This document shows positions 1 to 9,092 of a stretch of 64,000 nucleotides of DNA, piece by piece. Every line of letters begins with the position of its first letter. Positions within the stretch are counted from its first letter, which is position 1. The position numbers were made by a program, and so were the translations under genes. Under the pieces are notes generated by a model, which saw only the letters and a list, made by a program, of their open reading frames with translations, was not told the DNA's origin and searched no databases. Source of the stretch: Liquidambar formosana (Eukaryota; Streptophyta; Magnoliopsida; Saxifragales; Altingiaceae); NCBI GenBank assembly GCA_039720395.1, contig CM077832.1:30625316-30689315 (forward strand), given 5' to 3'.

Positions 1-1367
1 ATTATTCCCAGAGGTTCTGGGAGCTTTACACCGAGATCGAGGAACCAGATGAGCGAAGCGCTCTCGACATCTTCAGACGAGGGCTGATCTGATCCTCTCG
101 GTTGTTCGAACAGCTCACCCTCGACCCACCTTCCAGCATCGGAAAGCTGCTTGATCGAGTACAGAGGTACATACGACTCGATGAGGCTTTTCGGGCGGCC
201 AAGCAAACCGAGCAGGTGGATAAGAGGAAAGACAAGAACCCCCGAGCGGACCGAGCAAGAGATGACCGAGCAAAACATGAGCCGACGGGAGACAAGGCAC
301 CAACCAATCCAAATCAAGCGGTTCTCACTGTTTTCACTATGCCAATCTACAGACTCTTGCGAATCGTCGAAAATAAAGATTTCTTCGAAAAACCAAGGCC
401 GATGGGCGGAGACCCCGAAAGGAGGAACAAGAAATGGTTTTGCGAATACCATAAAGATCACGGCCATAAAACTGAAGACTGCAAAACCTTAAAGCATAAC
501 CTGGAGACCTGGGCAAAAACCGGACACCTGAGTGAGTTCATAGTTAAGAACGACGATCGGAAGAAGCCCGAGGACAAAAAGATCGAGAAACCAAGAACTG
601 AGACCGAGGGATATACCGTTTTGGGAGCCATCGACATAATTAGCGGAGCATATGACAGGGCTTCGGTCTCTGTAAACGCCCTTCGAGCGCAATATCAGAA
701 AGCTTCCCACCTTCGGGAGGTGTTCGAAGTAAAATCAGAGCCAACGCTCGTGGCTGAAAGAGGGAAGGACGATCTAAGCTCCGCTCTATTCTTCGGGAGA
801 GATTACCCGACCACGGAAACACATCATCCCCACAATGACGCCCTGATAGTCCGAATGATGATCGCTAACTACGATGTGGGAAAGGTCTATGTCGACAACG
901 GAGCCTCGGTTAATGTCATGTTCAAAAAACTCTTCGACCAGTTAGGGTTGAAAAGGGACGATCTCTCCCCGAGTAATTTGAGCTTGAAAGCATTTAACGG
1001 GAATCTTTCTTACCCCCTCGGGCAGGTCGCCTTAGCCGTCCGAACTGGTCCAGTCCAAACCATTCAGCACTTTGTCGTTCTAGAAGAGCGATCAGCATAC
1101 AACGTGATAATGGGGAGGCCCTGGCTCCACGCCATCGAAGCGGTCCCCTCCACTTACCACCAGTCCGTCCGCTTCCCGGGACCTAAAGGCATAATGGAAC
1201 TTCGCGGAAACCAGGCTGTTGCCCGAGAATGTTTTATGTATGAACTTACAGGTCACTCTCCGTCGTCGGCGGCCAAGAAGAAGGAAAAGAGCAACGCTCG
1301 GATTGAGATGATGGAGGACTGCTCCGTCGAGCCGAAAAAATCTAAAAGGGACATCGATCCCTTATAG
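1..1367 (+). CDS. gag-pro: gag-protease reading frame, 5'-incomplete, with an internal stop
   Basis: This encodes the structural capsid/nucleocapsid protein and the aspartic protease of the element, which would act in cytoplasmic virus-like particles. The frame is open from the window edge, with a W-E-L-Y-x-E-I-E motif typical of Tat capsid, but an in-frame TGA at 90-92 breaks it; the next long open stretch runs from about 93 to the TAG at 1365-1367. A variant zinc knuckle spans 441-482 (first and last Cys codons, with H and GH between). The protease active-site motif is D-N-G-A-S at 894-908, where D-T/S-G is more usual; DNGAS-like forms occur in plant gypsy elements. A basic, Lys/Glu-rich linker joins the two. 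The TGA looks like a C-to-T change in a CGA codon, so this copy is probably not fully functional. Confidence 0.85.
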
Positions 1368-1373
1368 CAATTA
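1365..1373 (+). promoter_or_regulatory. gag/pol stop codon in a UAG-CAA-UUA readthrough context
   Basis: The gag-protease frame ends with TAG directly followed by CAA TTA, and the same frame then continues open into pol without any shift. UAG-CAR-YYA is the well-known leaky stop context of tobamoviruses, so suppression of this stop would give a gag-pol fusion at a low ratio. Alternatively the TAG is a chance C-to-T change of a CAG codon. The exact match of all six following bases favours a real recoding signal. Confidence 0.6.
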
Positions 1374-4300
1374 AAGCACGGTCGGCTCGGGGTTGAAGAT
1401 ACTCTGCTCGAGCCCGACGACCGAACGAGTGAAGAGCTCCGCAAAATGATCATTGATGAGAAATGCCCCGAACGATACTTTCTTCTCGGAAGTTCTCTCT
1501 CAGAGGAAGAAGCTTCGGAGTTGTTTCAGTTCTTGAAGAAAAACGCTGATGTGTTTGCCTGGTCGCCACATGAGATGCCAGGAATCGATCCGAGCATTGT
1601 CCAGCACAGGCTTAAAGTGAATCCGAGCTCCAAGCCCATCACACAGAAGCAAAGGAGGTTGTCCGACGACCGAGCTCGGGCCGTGAACGAGGAAGTAAAG
1701 AAACTTTCAAAAGCCGGATTCATACGGGAAGTAATGTACCCGACATGGCTCGCCAATCCAGTCTGTGTAAGGAAGAAAAGTGGCGAATGGAGAATATGTG
1801 TTGATTTCACGGACCTAAACAAAGCCTGCCCGAAGGATAGTTTCCCATTACCGAAGATCGACCAAGTCATAGATTCCATTGCCGGGTACGCTCGGTTAAG
1901 CATCTTCGACACCTTTTCCGGATACCATCAAGTGCCGATGGCAGAAGAGGACCAAGAGAAGACAGCATTTATCACCCCCACCGGCACCTATTGTTACAAA
2001 GTGATGCCCTTCGGTCTCAAAAACGCCGGGGCGACATATCAACGACTTGTCTCTCGGATGTTCGAGGGACTAATCGGGAAAAACCTGGAAGCCTACGTGG
2101 ATGACACTATCGTAAAAAGCTCGGTTGACTCCGACCACATAGCTGACCTTGCCGAGGCTTTTGGGAGATTGCGGCAATTCGGGATGAAACTCAATGCTAA
2201 GAAAAGCTCTTTCGGGGTGCGGTCAGGAAAGTTCCTCGGACACTTGGTTACTCGACGAGGGATTGAGGCAAATCCCACGAAGATAGAGGCGTTGCGATCA
2301 CTAAAGGAACCGAGCACATACCGAGAGGTTCAGCGGTTAAACGGAATGATCGCGGCACTCGGGCGCTTTATTTCACGATCCTCGGACAAGTGCCAGCCCT
2401 TCTTTCAGGCCCTAAAGAAGCAGAAAACAAAGCATGTTTGGACGGAGGAATGTCGAGTCGCCTTGAAAAGTTTAATAAGACATTTGGAAAGCCCTCCTGT
2501 CTTGTCAAAACCAAGACGCGGAGAACCGTTGTTCTTATACCTAGCGGTTTCCCAGCACGCGGTAAGCGCCGTCGCGATCCGAGAAGATGGAAAAGAACAG
2601 AGACCTGTGTATTATGTAAGCAAGACCTTACTTGATGCCGAAACACGGTACTTGCCTCTCGAAAAGATTGCCCTAGCACTCCGAACAGCTTCGAGAAAGC
2701 TCCGACACTATTTTCAAGCACACACCATCATCGTCCTGACGAACCAACCCCTAAAAGATGTACTTCGGAAGCCCGACCTTTCCGGAAGAATTTCTAAATG
2801 GGGAATCGAGCTAGCGGCATTTGATATCCAGTTCAGGCCGAGGACGGCAATAAAAGGGCAAATCTTGGCGGATTTCGTGGCTGAGTTTACCGATTGTAGC
2901 AGCGAACGAGATGAGGCAAACCAAAGTTCGCCCGAACAATCGGAAACCTCTTCCTCGGCCGAACTCGGGGGCGAGGATAGTAAGAGATGGGAGCTGTATG
3001 TCGACGGGGCCTCGAACAATCGAGGGGCAGGAATCGGGATTGTCCTCCGATCTCCGACAGGTGAAGTTCTAGAAAGCGCAATCAGACTGCAGTTCTCCGC
3101 TTCAAACAACGAGGCCGAGTACGAGGCCACCCTAGCAGGACTAAGGCTTGCCCTGGCATTATCGGCAACCAAGCTAAATCTTTTTAGTGATTCTCAATTG
3201 GTGGTTCGACAGCTGAACGGTGAATATGAGGCTCGGGATGAAAGGATGAAAGCTTATGTCGAGAGCACAAAGAAGCTCATTTCAAATTTCGAAAGCATTT
3301 GCATTCAACAACTTGAAAGAGAACGGAACAAGCATGCAGACGCGCTAGCTTCTCTCGCGTCGGCACTGGAAACAGAATCCCGAAGAACAATTAATATTGA
3401 AACTATCCATGCCCCAAGCATAGAGCCAAGCCCGGAAGTCAACGAAATTGTCGAACTCGGGCCAAGCTGGATGGACGAAATAATTAAATATCTCAAAAAT
3501 GATGTCCTTCCCGAAGATCACCATCAGAAACACCGGATCAGAGTTAAATCGGCGCGATTCTGGCTCTCTCCAAAAGGCTTGCTATATAGGCGATCTTTCA
3601 CCGGAGCGTATTTGAGATGCGTTCACCCAAACGAAGTAGAAGGAGTCCTGCAAGAACTCCATGATGGAAGTTGTGGTGGTCACGCTGGGGGACGCTCGCT
3701 GGCGCACCGAGCAATAACGCACGGCTACTGGTGGCCGTACATGCAAAAGGATGCCCTGAAGTACGCCCGGAAATGCCCGAACTGTCAATTCTTCTCGGAT
3801 AAAATCCACCGACCGGCAGGAAACCTGCATCCTTTATCAAGCCCCTGGCCCTTTGCAAAATGGGGGCTTGATTTGGTCGGACCGCTCCCCCGAGCGAGCG
3901 GCAATAGGAGATACCTCGTCGTCGCAACCGACTACTTCACAAAGTGGGTGGAGGCCGCTGCCCTAGCCTCCATCAAGGACTCGGATATTATCAGTTTCCT
4001 CTGGGAAAACATCTTCACGAGATTTGGGGTTCCCCAAGCGTTCATCTCAGATAACGGCACTCAATTCGAGAGTCGAAGAACTCAAGAGTTCTGCGCACAA
4101 TTCGGAGCGAAGTTCTTCTATGCCAGTCCGAGTTATCTGCAATCAAATGGTCAGGCGGAGGCGACAAACAAAGTAATTGTAAAAGGAATCAAGAAAAGGC
4201 TGAAGAAAGCGAAAGGGAGGTGGCCCGAGGAGCTTCATGCGGTCCTATGGGCATACAGGACGACCCCTCGGAGGTCGACAAACGAAACACCTTTTGCACT

Positions 4301-4709
4301 CGCTTTCGGGACAGAGGCAGTCATCCCAGCAGAAATGGAATATCCGACTCTAAGAACGGAAGAATTCAGTCAGGAGCAGAACGAAGAAAACATGGCGCGC
4401 GAGCTTGACCTAGCCGAAGAAAGAAGAGGCGAAGCGATGATCCGAATGGCGATCTATCAACAAGAACTCCGGAAGTACTATGAGAAGAAAATCAGCCCCC
4501 GAGAATTTAAAGCGCTCGATCTCGTCCTCAGAAAAGTAAACTTGGGAACTCGAGACCCAAAGGAAGGAAAACTCGGGGCAACCTGGGAAGGCCCCTATGA
4601 GGTCATCGGTGTCGGAGAAAAAGGTTCTTATGATTTGAAGCATTGTGAAGACAATAGGGACCTACCAAGGTCGGTAAACGTGTCAAACCTTAGAATATTC
4701 CACAGATGA
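1368..4709 (+). CDS. pol: pol polyprotein: reverse transcriptase, two RNase H domains, integrase
   Basis: This polyprotein copies the element RNA into DNA and inserts it. The frame continues in phase from gag after the TAG; the first ATG is at 1446, but if readthrough is used no start is needed. Reverse transcriptase comes first, with its catalytic Y-V-D-D at 2094-2105. A gypsy RNase H follows to about 2900, then a Ser/Glu-rich linker, then a second RNase H (about 2990-3360) beginning L-Y-V-D-G-A-S. Integrase has the zinc-binding HHCC region, with its CxxC at 3774-3785, and a catalytic triad at D 3870, D 4050 and E 4158; the last two are 35 residues apart, as expected. The C-terminal part ends about 35 bp before the spacer repeats. 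No frameshift or internal stop was seen over 1,087 codons, so this portion seems recently active or selected. Confidence 0.93.
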   Translation, partial: QLKHGRLGVEDTLLEPDDRTSEELRKMIIDEKCPERYFLLGSSLSEEEASELFQFLKKNADVFAWSPHEMPGIDPSIVQHRLKVNPSSKPITQKQRRLSDDRARAVNEEVKKLSKAGFIREVMYPTWLANPVCVRKKSGEWRICVDFTDLNKACPKDSFPLPKIDQVIDSIAGYARLSIFDTFSGYHQVPMAEEDQEKTAFITPTGTYCYKVMPFGLKNAGATYQRLVSRMFEGLIGKNLEAYVDDTIVKSSVDSDHIADLAEAFGRLRQFGMKLNAKKSSFGVRSGKFLGHLVTRRGIEANPTKIEALRSLKEPSTYREVQRLNGMIAALGRFISRSSDKCQPFFQALKKQKTKHVWTEECRVALKSLIRHLESPPVLSKPRRGEPLFLYLAVSQHAVSAVAIREDGKEQRPVYYVSKTLLDAETRYLPLEKIALALRTASRKLRHYFQAHTIIVLTNQPLKDVLRKPDLSGRISKWGIELAAFDIQFRPRTAIKGQILADFVAEFTDCSSERDEANQSSPEQSETSSSAELGGEDSKRWELYVDGASNNRGAGIGIVLRSPTGEVLESAIRLQFSASNNEAEYEATLAGLRLALALSATKLNLFSDSQLVVRQLNGEYEARDERMKAYVESTKKLISNFESICIQQLERERNKHADALASLASALETESRRTINIETIHAPSIEPSPEVNEIVELGPSWMDEIIKYLKNDVLPEDHHQKHRIRVKSARFWLSPKGLLYRRSFTGAYLRCVHPNEVEGVLQELHDGSCGGHAGGRSLAHRAITHGYWWPYMQKDALKYARKCPNCQFFSDKIHRPAGNLHPLSSPWPFAKWGLDLVGPLPRASGNRRYLVVATDYFTKWVEAAALASIKDSDIISFLWENIFTRFGVPQAFISDNGTQFESRRTQEFCAQFGAKFFYASPSYLQSNGQAEATNKVIVKGIKKRLKKAKGRWPEELHAVLWAYRTTPRRSTNETPFALAFGTEAVIPAEMEYPTLRTEEFSQEQNEENMARELDLAEERRGEAMIRMAIYQQELRKYYEKKISPREFKALDLVLRKVNLGTRDPKEGKLGATWEGPYEVIGVGEKGSYDLKHCEDNRDLPRSVNVSNLRIFHR

Positions 4710-5286
4710 AGAAAGATGATGTAATATGAGCGTGGTCGGCAAAACACCAGCTCAATCCAATCAATGAAGTCTTTTTATTCAATGAAAATGCTGCTATTTA
4801 CTAGAAACCTAGTCTTGTCATGATGACGAGGACCGATCACCCTAGCCTCACCATGACAACAAGGAAATGCATATAGAAAACCTTAGTCTCGTCAAGGTGG
4901 CGAGGGCCGATCACCCTAGCCCCACCTTGGCGACAAAGGGATATTTGCTAAGGCCTCGGATTCCGAGCAACAACGGCTTGCAAACATAAAAAATAAAAGG
5001 CGCGAGCACCATGTCATCTAAAAGAAGGAAAACATCCAAGGAAAAATAGGTTCTAACGCTTAGAACATGCATTGAAATAACCGAACATATAACGAAAAGC
5101 CCATCGGGCCTAAAACAAGCACATGCATTCAAGACAAATATACAAAGGGAGTCCATCGGGCCAAAAAGAGCATATTATATATTCAAAATTTGAAGTCTTT
5201 TTACAAATGGAGATCACCCTCCTGTACATAATAAGCCCCTCGGGCTACAAAAGCTCAAGAAAACAAAAAGAAGAAAGAAAAAATCG
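4710..5286 (+). other. Non-coding spacer between pol and antisense gene, with a duplicated hairpin motif
   Basis: No open frame of note. Two related segments of about 70 bp (about 4805-4865 and 4880-4940) each read as a hairpin: 'tagtctcgtcaaggtgg' faces 'ccccaccttggcgacaa', and the first copy has the matching pair around catgatgacg/ccatgacaac. The segments share 'ccgatcaccctagcc'. Lying at the converging ends of pol (+) and the antisense gene (-), this may hold the transcript ends of both, which is inference. Confidence 0.5.
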
Positions 5287-7550
5287 CTAAGTGGAAGGAG
5301 CTGGCTGCTCGGTTGCAGGAGGGTCCTCGGCCGCTGGGCGCTCGGTAATCTCGGTTGCTGGAAGGTCCTCCGCTACCGGGTGCTCGGTTTGGATTGTGGC
5401 TCGATCCTCGGTATCCTCGGGCGCACCGTTTTGATGCTCGGTTGCCTCAGGATCCTCGGGTAGAATCTCCCCATCCTCGGCGTCACCCTCTTCTTCATCA
5501 CCCTCATCATCAGAGATGGGCAAGGGTACCCTCTCAAAGGGGATCTTTTCTAAGTCAACCTCCAGGTAGGCCTCCTTGACCCGAGCACCCAGGGAGTCCC
5601 AACCGAGTCTGTAATTCTTCTCCAGATACGGCTCCATCTTCTCGACGTACTCGTCGGCAGCTTTATCCTCGGCCTGTTTAATCTGGGAAGCCCGAGACTC
5701 GACCTCGGTCTGCCATTGATCATACCATTCATCGGCTTGCTTCTTCCAGTGAGAAGCATCACCTCGGGACTGATCAAGTTTAGACCTTAGGTCCTCGGTC
5801 AGGGCCTGAGACTTGGCGAGCTCGTCTTGGGACAACCGAGCCGCCTCCCGAATGCTCTCCAACTCCGACTGCACCTTGGCCAGCTCCTCCCTCAGCTGGC
5901 TGCCCTCGGCTTTAAGGTCGGACCTCTCGGTCGACCATTCGACCACCTCTTTCTTATACCGGTCCTCGGTCTTCAAGAGGCGCTGGGTCAGGAGCATGGT
6001 TTGTTGCGCGGCCTGCGTTCACCGAGCACAATCAGTATATAGATAGCAAACTCAAAATTTTCCTAAGTGTTGGAAGAACAGAAGCTTACCAAGAGTTGGT
6101 GGATGAGCGTCTCGTAGCCCAAGTCCACCGACCGGTGTTTCTTGTGGCTGGCCATGTCCGTCGGGAACTTCAGTAAGTTCCCAATGGAATGGTACGTGAA
6201 TTCAGGGTCGGTCATGACCGAGAGCCTCCGGTCGGTTGGTAGGGGGAACTGCGGCAACTCCCTCATTATCTCCCGACGTCCTCGGTCTATTGTGAGAAGC
6301 TGATACTCCGAGGAGGGGAAGGGGTAATCCATCTCAACCCTCTGCCTTTTCTTTGCCTGCTCGGGAGATTGGTCCTCGATCACGATTGTCTTCCTTGGCC
6401 TCTGCGAGGACCCAATCTCCCGAGGGGTGCTCGGCTCTGAGGACCGAGGAATTTCCGGAGCAGGCCTCTTCTCCGGTACCCTCGGGGTCGTTTCCCTCGG
6501 GGCAGCCCTGTCGGGCGGATTAACTTGAGGGACTCTCCCCTGCTGCTTCCTCCGCATAGCCTCTTTGATGGGGTCAGACCCCTTCTGCCTGCTCGGGCCT
6601 GCGCCTTTCTTTTTTGGCGCAGGGACTTTCATAGAAATGCCTCGGTCGGCCATGTCGTCGGGCGACCACTGTTGAGGGGAGTTTGAGCCCTCTCCTTCTG
6701 CTCGGCCCTGTAAACCAAGAGCAACGACTACGCTCGCTTCTTGCACGGTGGCCTTCTTCTTCTTCGCTTGGCCAAAGGTAGGGTACCCTCGGGGGACGCT
6801 TGTCGCCTGGAAGCTCCGGTACCGAGGTGCGTACTTAAGAAGGACGTGGGCTGACCGACCAAATCCGTCCTCCCCTCGGTAGCTCAGTACCCTCTTGATC
6901 TCTTCTTCTCTAACTTCAAGAGGGAGCTCAAAGGCAGCTTCAGCTGTGAAAGAAAGAGAACAAATCATGAACCGAGAAGGGAGAAAAAGTAGAAAGAAAC
7001 AAGTGATGAAAACTACCAAGTGTAAAATAAACTTACGAGGCTCCCCGAGCGCCCGAGGGACCCTTCGCCCTTCTCGCCCGAGCAAGGGAGGCTCAAAGTC
7101 GCCATAGACAAATACTATGTCCGACTGATAGCCTTGGCTGCTGTCGGGGATGTGTGTGACCAGCACCCGCTCGGGGTCTCGGGATCTGAGATAGAACCCG
7201 CTCGGTGACCGAGAAAACTGATAACAGCTGAGAATCTCATCAACGCCTAGATTGGTACCAAGGATTTTATTGAGCTCCACCACCCCGAGCACTACCTTGT
7301 ACGTGTTCGGTTTCAACTGGATGGGCGCCAAGTTGATAAAGTGCAAGAAATCCACTAGCAGCTCGGGGAAGGGGACCCGAACACCACCCTCGAAGAAGTT
7401 GATGTTGTGGATTGGTACTCCCCCTCGGTTGTCGGTGGAACCGATTTCTTCACCGACCTCAGCAGACCGAAATGTTATCTCGGCCCCAAAACCGAACTTC
7501 TCCCCGAAGTCCCTCTCCTTGTTCGGGATCCCTCGAATTTGATGAGTCAT
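5287..7550 (-). CDS. Antisense Tat accessory gene, spliced, putative gypsy-type transposon domain
   Basis: This minus-strand gene reads as three exons: 7550-7037, 6943-6090 and 6012-5287. The introns have GTAAGT...CACAG and GTAAGC...GCAG ends; both joins keep frame, giving about 697 residues. The N-terminal part resembles the family called putative gypsy type transposon (PF04195, named from memory of the family), with a V-P-F-P-E-L...L-A-P-I-Q-L-K-P-N pattern around 7350. The middle is basic and proline-rich, with a K-K-R-Q-R nuclear-signal-like run near 6350. The last exon is a long Gln/Glu/Lys coiled coil followed by an acidic, Pro/Thr/Glu-repeat tail. Such ORFs occur antisense or sense in Grande-type and other Tat elements; their function is unknown. 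The first intron is 93 nt with no stop, so retention would also be translatable. The gene is intact despite the stop in gag. Confidence 0.75.
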
Positions 7551-8010
7551 CTGTTAAGTACAGAGCTCGGTAAGGATAAAATGCCCTAGGACGCATGAAG
7601 CAAATAAAAATCCTATCTTAAGGGAATTCCCGAACAGCCCTAGGTAAGTTAGTTTCTTGGTTTTAATCCTAGTCTTATCCGAGCACATATATTGTGCTCG
7701 GTTCAAACACATTACAGGAAACCGAGCACATGTGATGTGCTCGGATCAGACATTCCACAAACAACCGAGCACACTACTTGTTTTTTACGAACGGATTGAA
7801 AAAAGGAGATCACTAACATTGCATGGAGAAAAATGAAGAACACCAAGAACAGATGAAGAACTCACCGGAAAACTCAAGAAGGGCGATTTCCGGCGGCGGT
7901 CTACGGTCGGATTTCCTTTCTCCGGCGAATGCTCTTCGGTTGGCAAGGCTCTGGCTCTGGGAGTGAAAATGGGAAAATAAGGAAGGCAAAAACCCTTATA
8001 TACCTAGCTT
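7551..8010 (-). promoter_or_regulatory. Promoter, leader exon and leader intron of the antisense gene
   Basis: Read on the minus strand, a TATATAAG box lies at 8002-7996, preceded by a G/C-rich stretch. A leader follows to a splice donor at 7866/7865 (CCG|GTGAGT), and an acceptor TTAACAG at 7553-7551 sits directly before the ATG at 7550. An in-frame TAA six bases before the ATG supports translation starting at that ATG. This gives the antisense gene its own transcription unit, starting about 160 bp inside the 3' LTR boundary. Confidence 0.55.
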
Positions 8011-8149
8011 CCCGAGGCTGACGTCATCCCCTCGTGATTTGTGCCCAAAGGCTGCCTCGGGCATACAAAACGGCGCTTGAATGAAAGATAGTACCACCAT
8101 GTCAGAACCATCACATCCTCGGTGACCGAGTGACCGAGGACATGATGGC

Positions 8150-8160
8150 TCGGGGGAAGT
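8150..8160 (+). other. Polypurine tract of the Tat element
   Basis: The run GGGGGAAG at 8152-8159 ends one base before the TG of the 3' LTR, the expected place for the plus-strand primer. It is short and slightly imperfect. Confidence 0.6.
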
Positions 8161-8981
8161 TGTGTGGAATATTTATGAGGAGCAAATGAAACCGCGACAC
8201 GTGTGTGATCTCGGTAACGAGCTCGGGCTACCCGCTCCTGTCGGGCAAGCCTGTCCTCGGAGCGCCCGAGACCTCGGGCCTGGCTGTTTTCGGGCAAATG
8301 GGCCCTCGGTCCTTGATGCCCTCGATCCATGTCAACCTCGGGAAGCCCCACTCTCGGTCCAATAAACCCCCCTCGGGCCGCATCAGCACGTGCCCCTCGC
8401 GTGCGTCGAATTTGTCTTACATCTCAGATCCGACTGAGGAAATCAGACCGGGAGCAGAGCACGCTCCTGGAAAACGATTCAGGGGAACGACTGTCAGCAA
8501 TCAGGCCTGAAACCCCCAAAGATCCGCGATCCGGTCTAAAACCCTTATCCAACCGTGATTAGCTCAGGACCCTAACTTGACCACGGTCGGGTTAAAGCAT
8601 CGGACCAATCCGAAACCTAGCACTTGCCTATAAAGGGAGCACTATTCATGTCGAAAGAGGTAGGTTCCTCTAGCACAAAACCCTAGAAATTTCTCTCTCT
8701 CTCTCTCTCTCACTCAGATATTGACTTGACCGTCGGAGGGTTTTAGACCGGGAACCCCCGGTCTCCCCTGACGATCCTCTTTGGCTTCAGGTCCCCGTTC
8801 TAGGCGACGTCTTACTCTCCTGTTCATCGAAAAGGTTCTGTATCCTCGCACGACCGCGAGCCATTCCAGTCCATACAACCCAATCGGACCATAGCTGCGC
8901 GGCGCTCCAAACCTCCGGACCATTCTTTCAAAGCGCTCCGCCGACTGTCCGGACTTTTACCCGTACAGTATCTTCTACACA
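8161..8981 (+). repeat. 3' LTR of the Tat element (821 bp)
   Basis: The LTR starts TGTGTGGAA and ends TTCTACACA, imperfect inverted termini with TG...CA ends (8 of 9 match). It lies directly after a polypurine tract. Inside are a CCAAT box (8605-8609), a TATAAA box (8629-8634), and a (CT)n leader at about 8692-8712, so the U3/R border is near 8660. No second copy is in the window, so the left boundary rests on the PPT and the inverted termini. Confidence 0.75.
8605..8634 (+). promoter_or_regulatory. LTR core promoter: CCAAT and TATA boxes
   Basis: CCAAT at 8605-8609 is followed by TATAAA at 8629-8634 in a cctataaaggg context. The position inside the LTR, upstream of a CT-rich leader, is that of a pol II promoter of an LTR retrotransposon. 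Transcription would start near 8660. Confidence 0.55.
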
Positions 8982-9092
8982 TTCATCATCATCATCCAGA
9001 CTAAGTTTCAAGGAAAAAATTCCCAAACGTTCGTCCGAATGTTCACAATTCCTTCCCTTCCCCTCCACTTCAGTATTTTCTTGGCTACTATA

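Larger units (their letters stand above)
1..8981 (+). mobile_element. Tat-lineage Ty3/gypsy LTR retrotransposon, left part missing
   Basis: The element enters from the left window edge inside gag, so its 5' LTR, primer binding site and gag N-terminus are not visible. Order seen: gag-protease, stop, RT, RNase H, a second RNase H, integrase, spacer, an antisense gene, a polypurine tract and a 3' LTR ending at 8981. Two RNase H domains in tandem (the second resembling archaeal/plant-type RNase H) plus an extra ORF between pol and the 3' LTR are known hallmarks of the Tat group (Tat, Grande, Ogre, Retand); the placement is by these features. The bases after the LTR (8982-8986, ttcat) would be one copy of the target duplication; its partner lies outside the window. 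CTCGG/CCGAG pentamers are very dense through the element and drop sharply beyond it. Confidence 0.9.
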
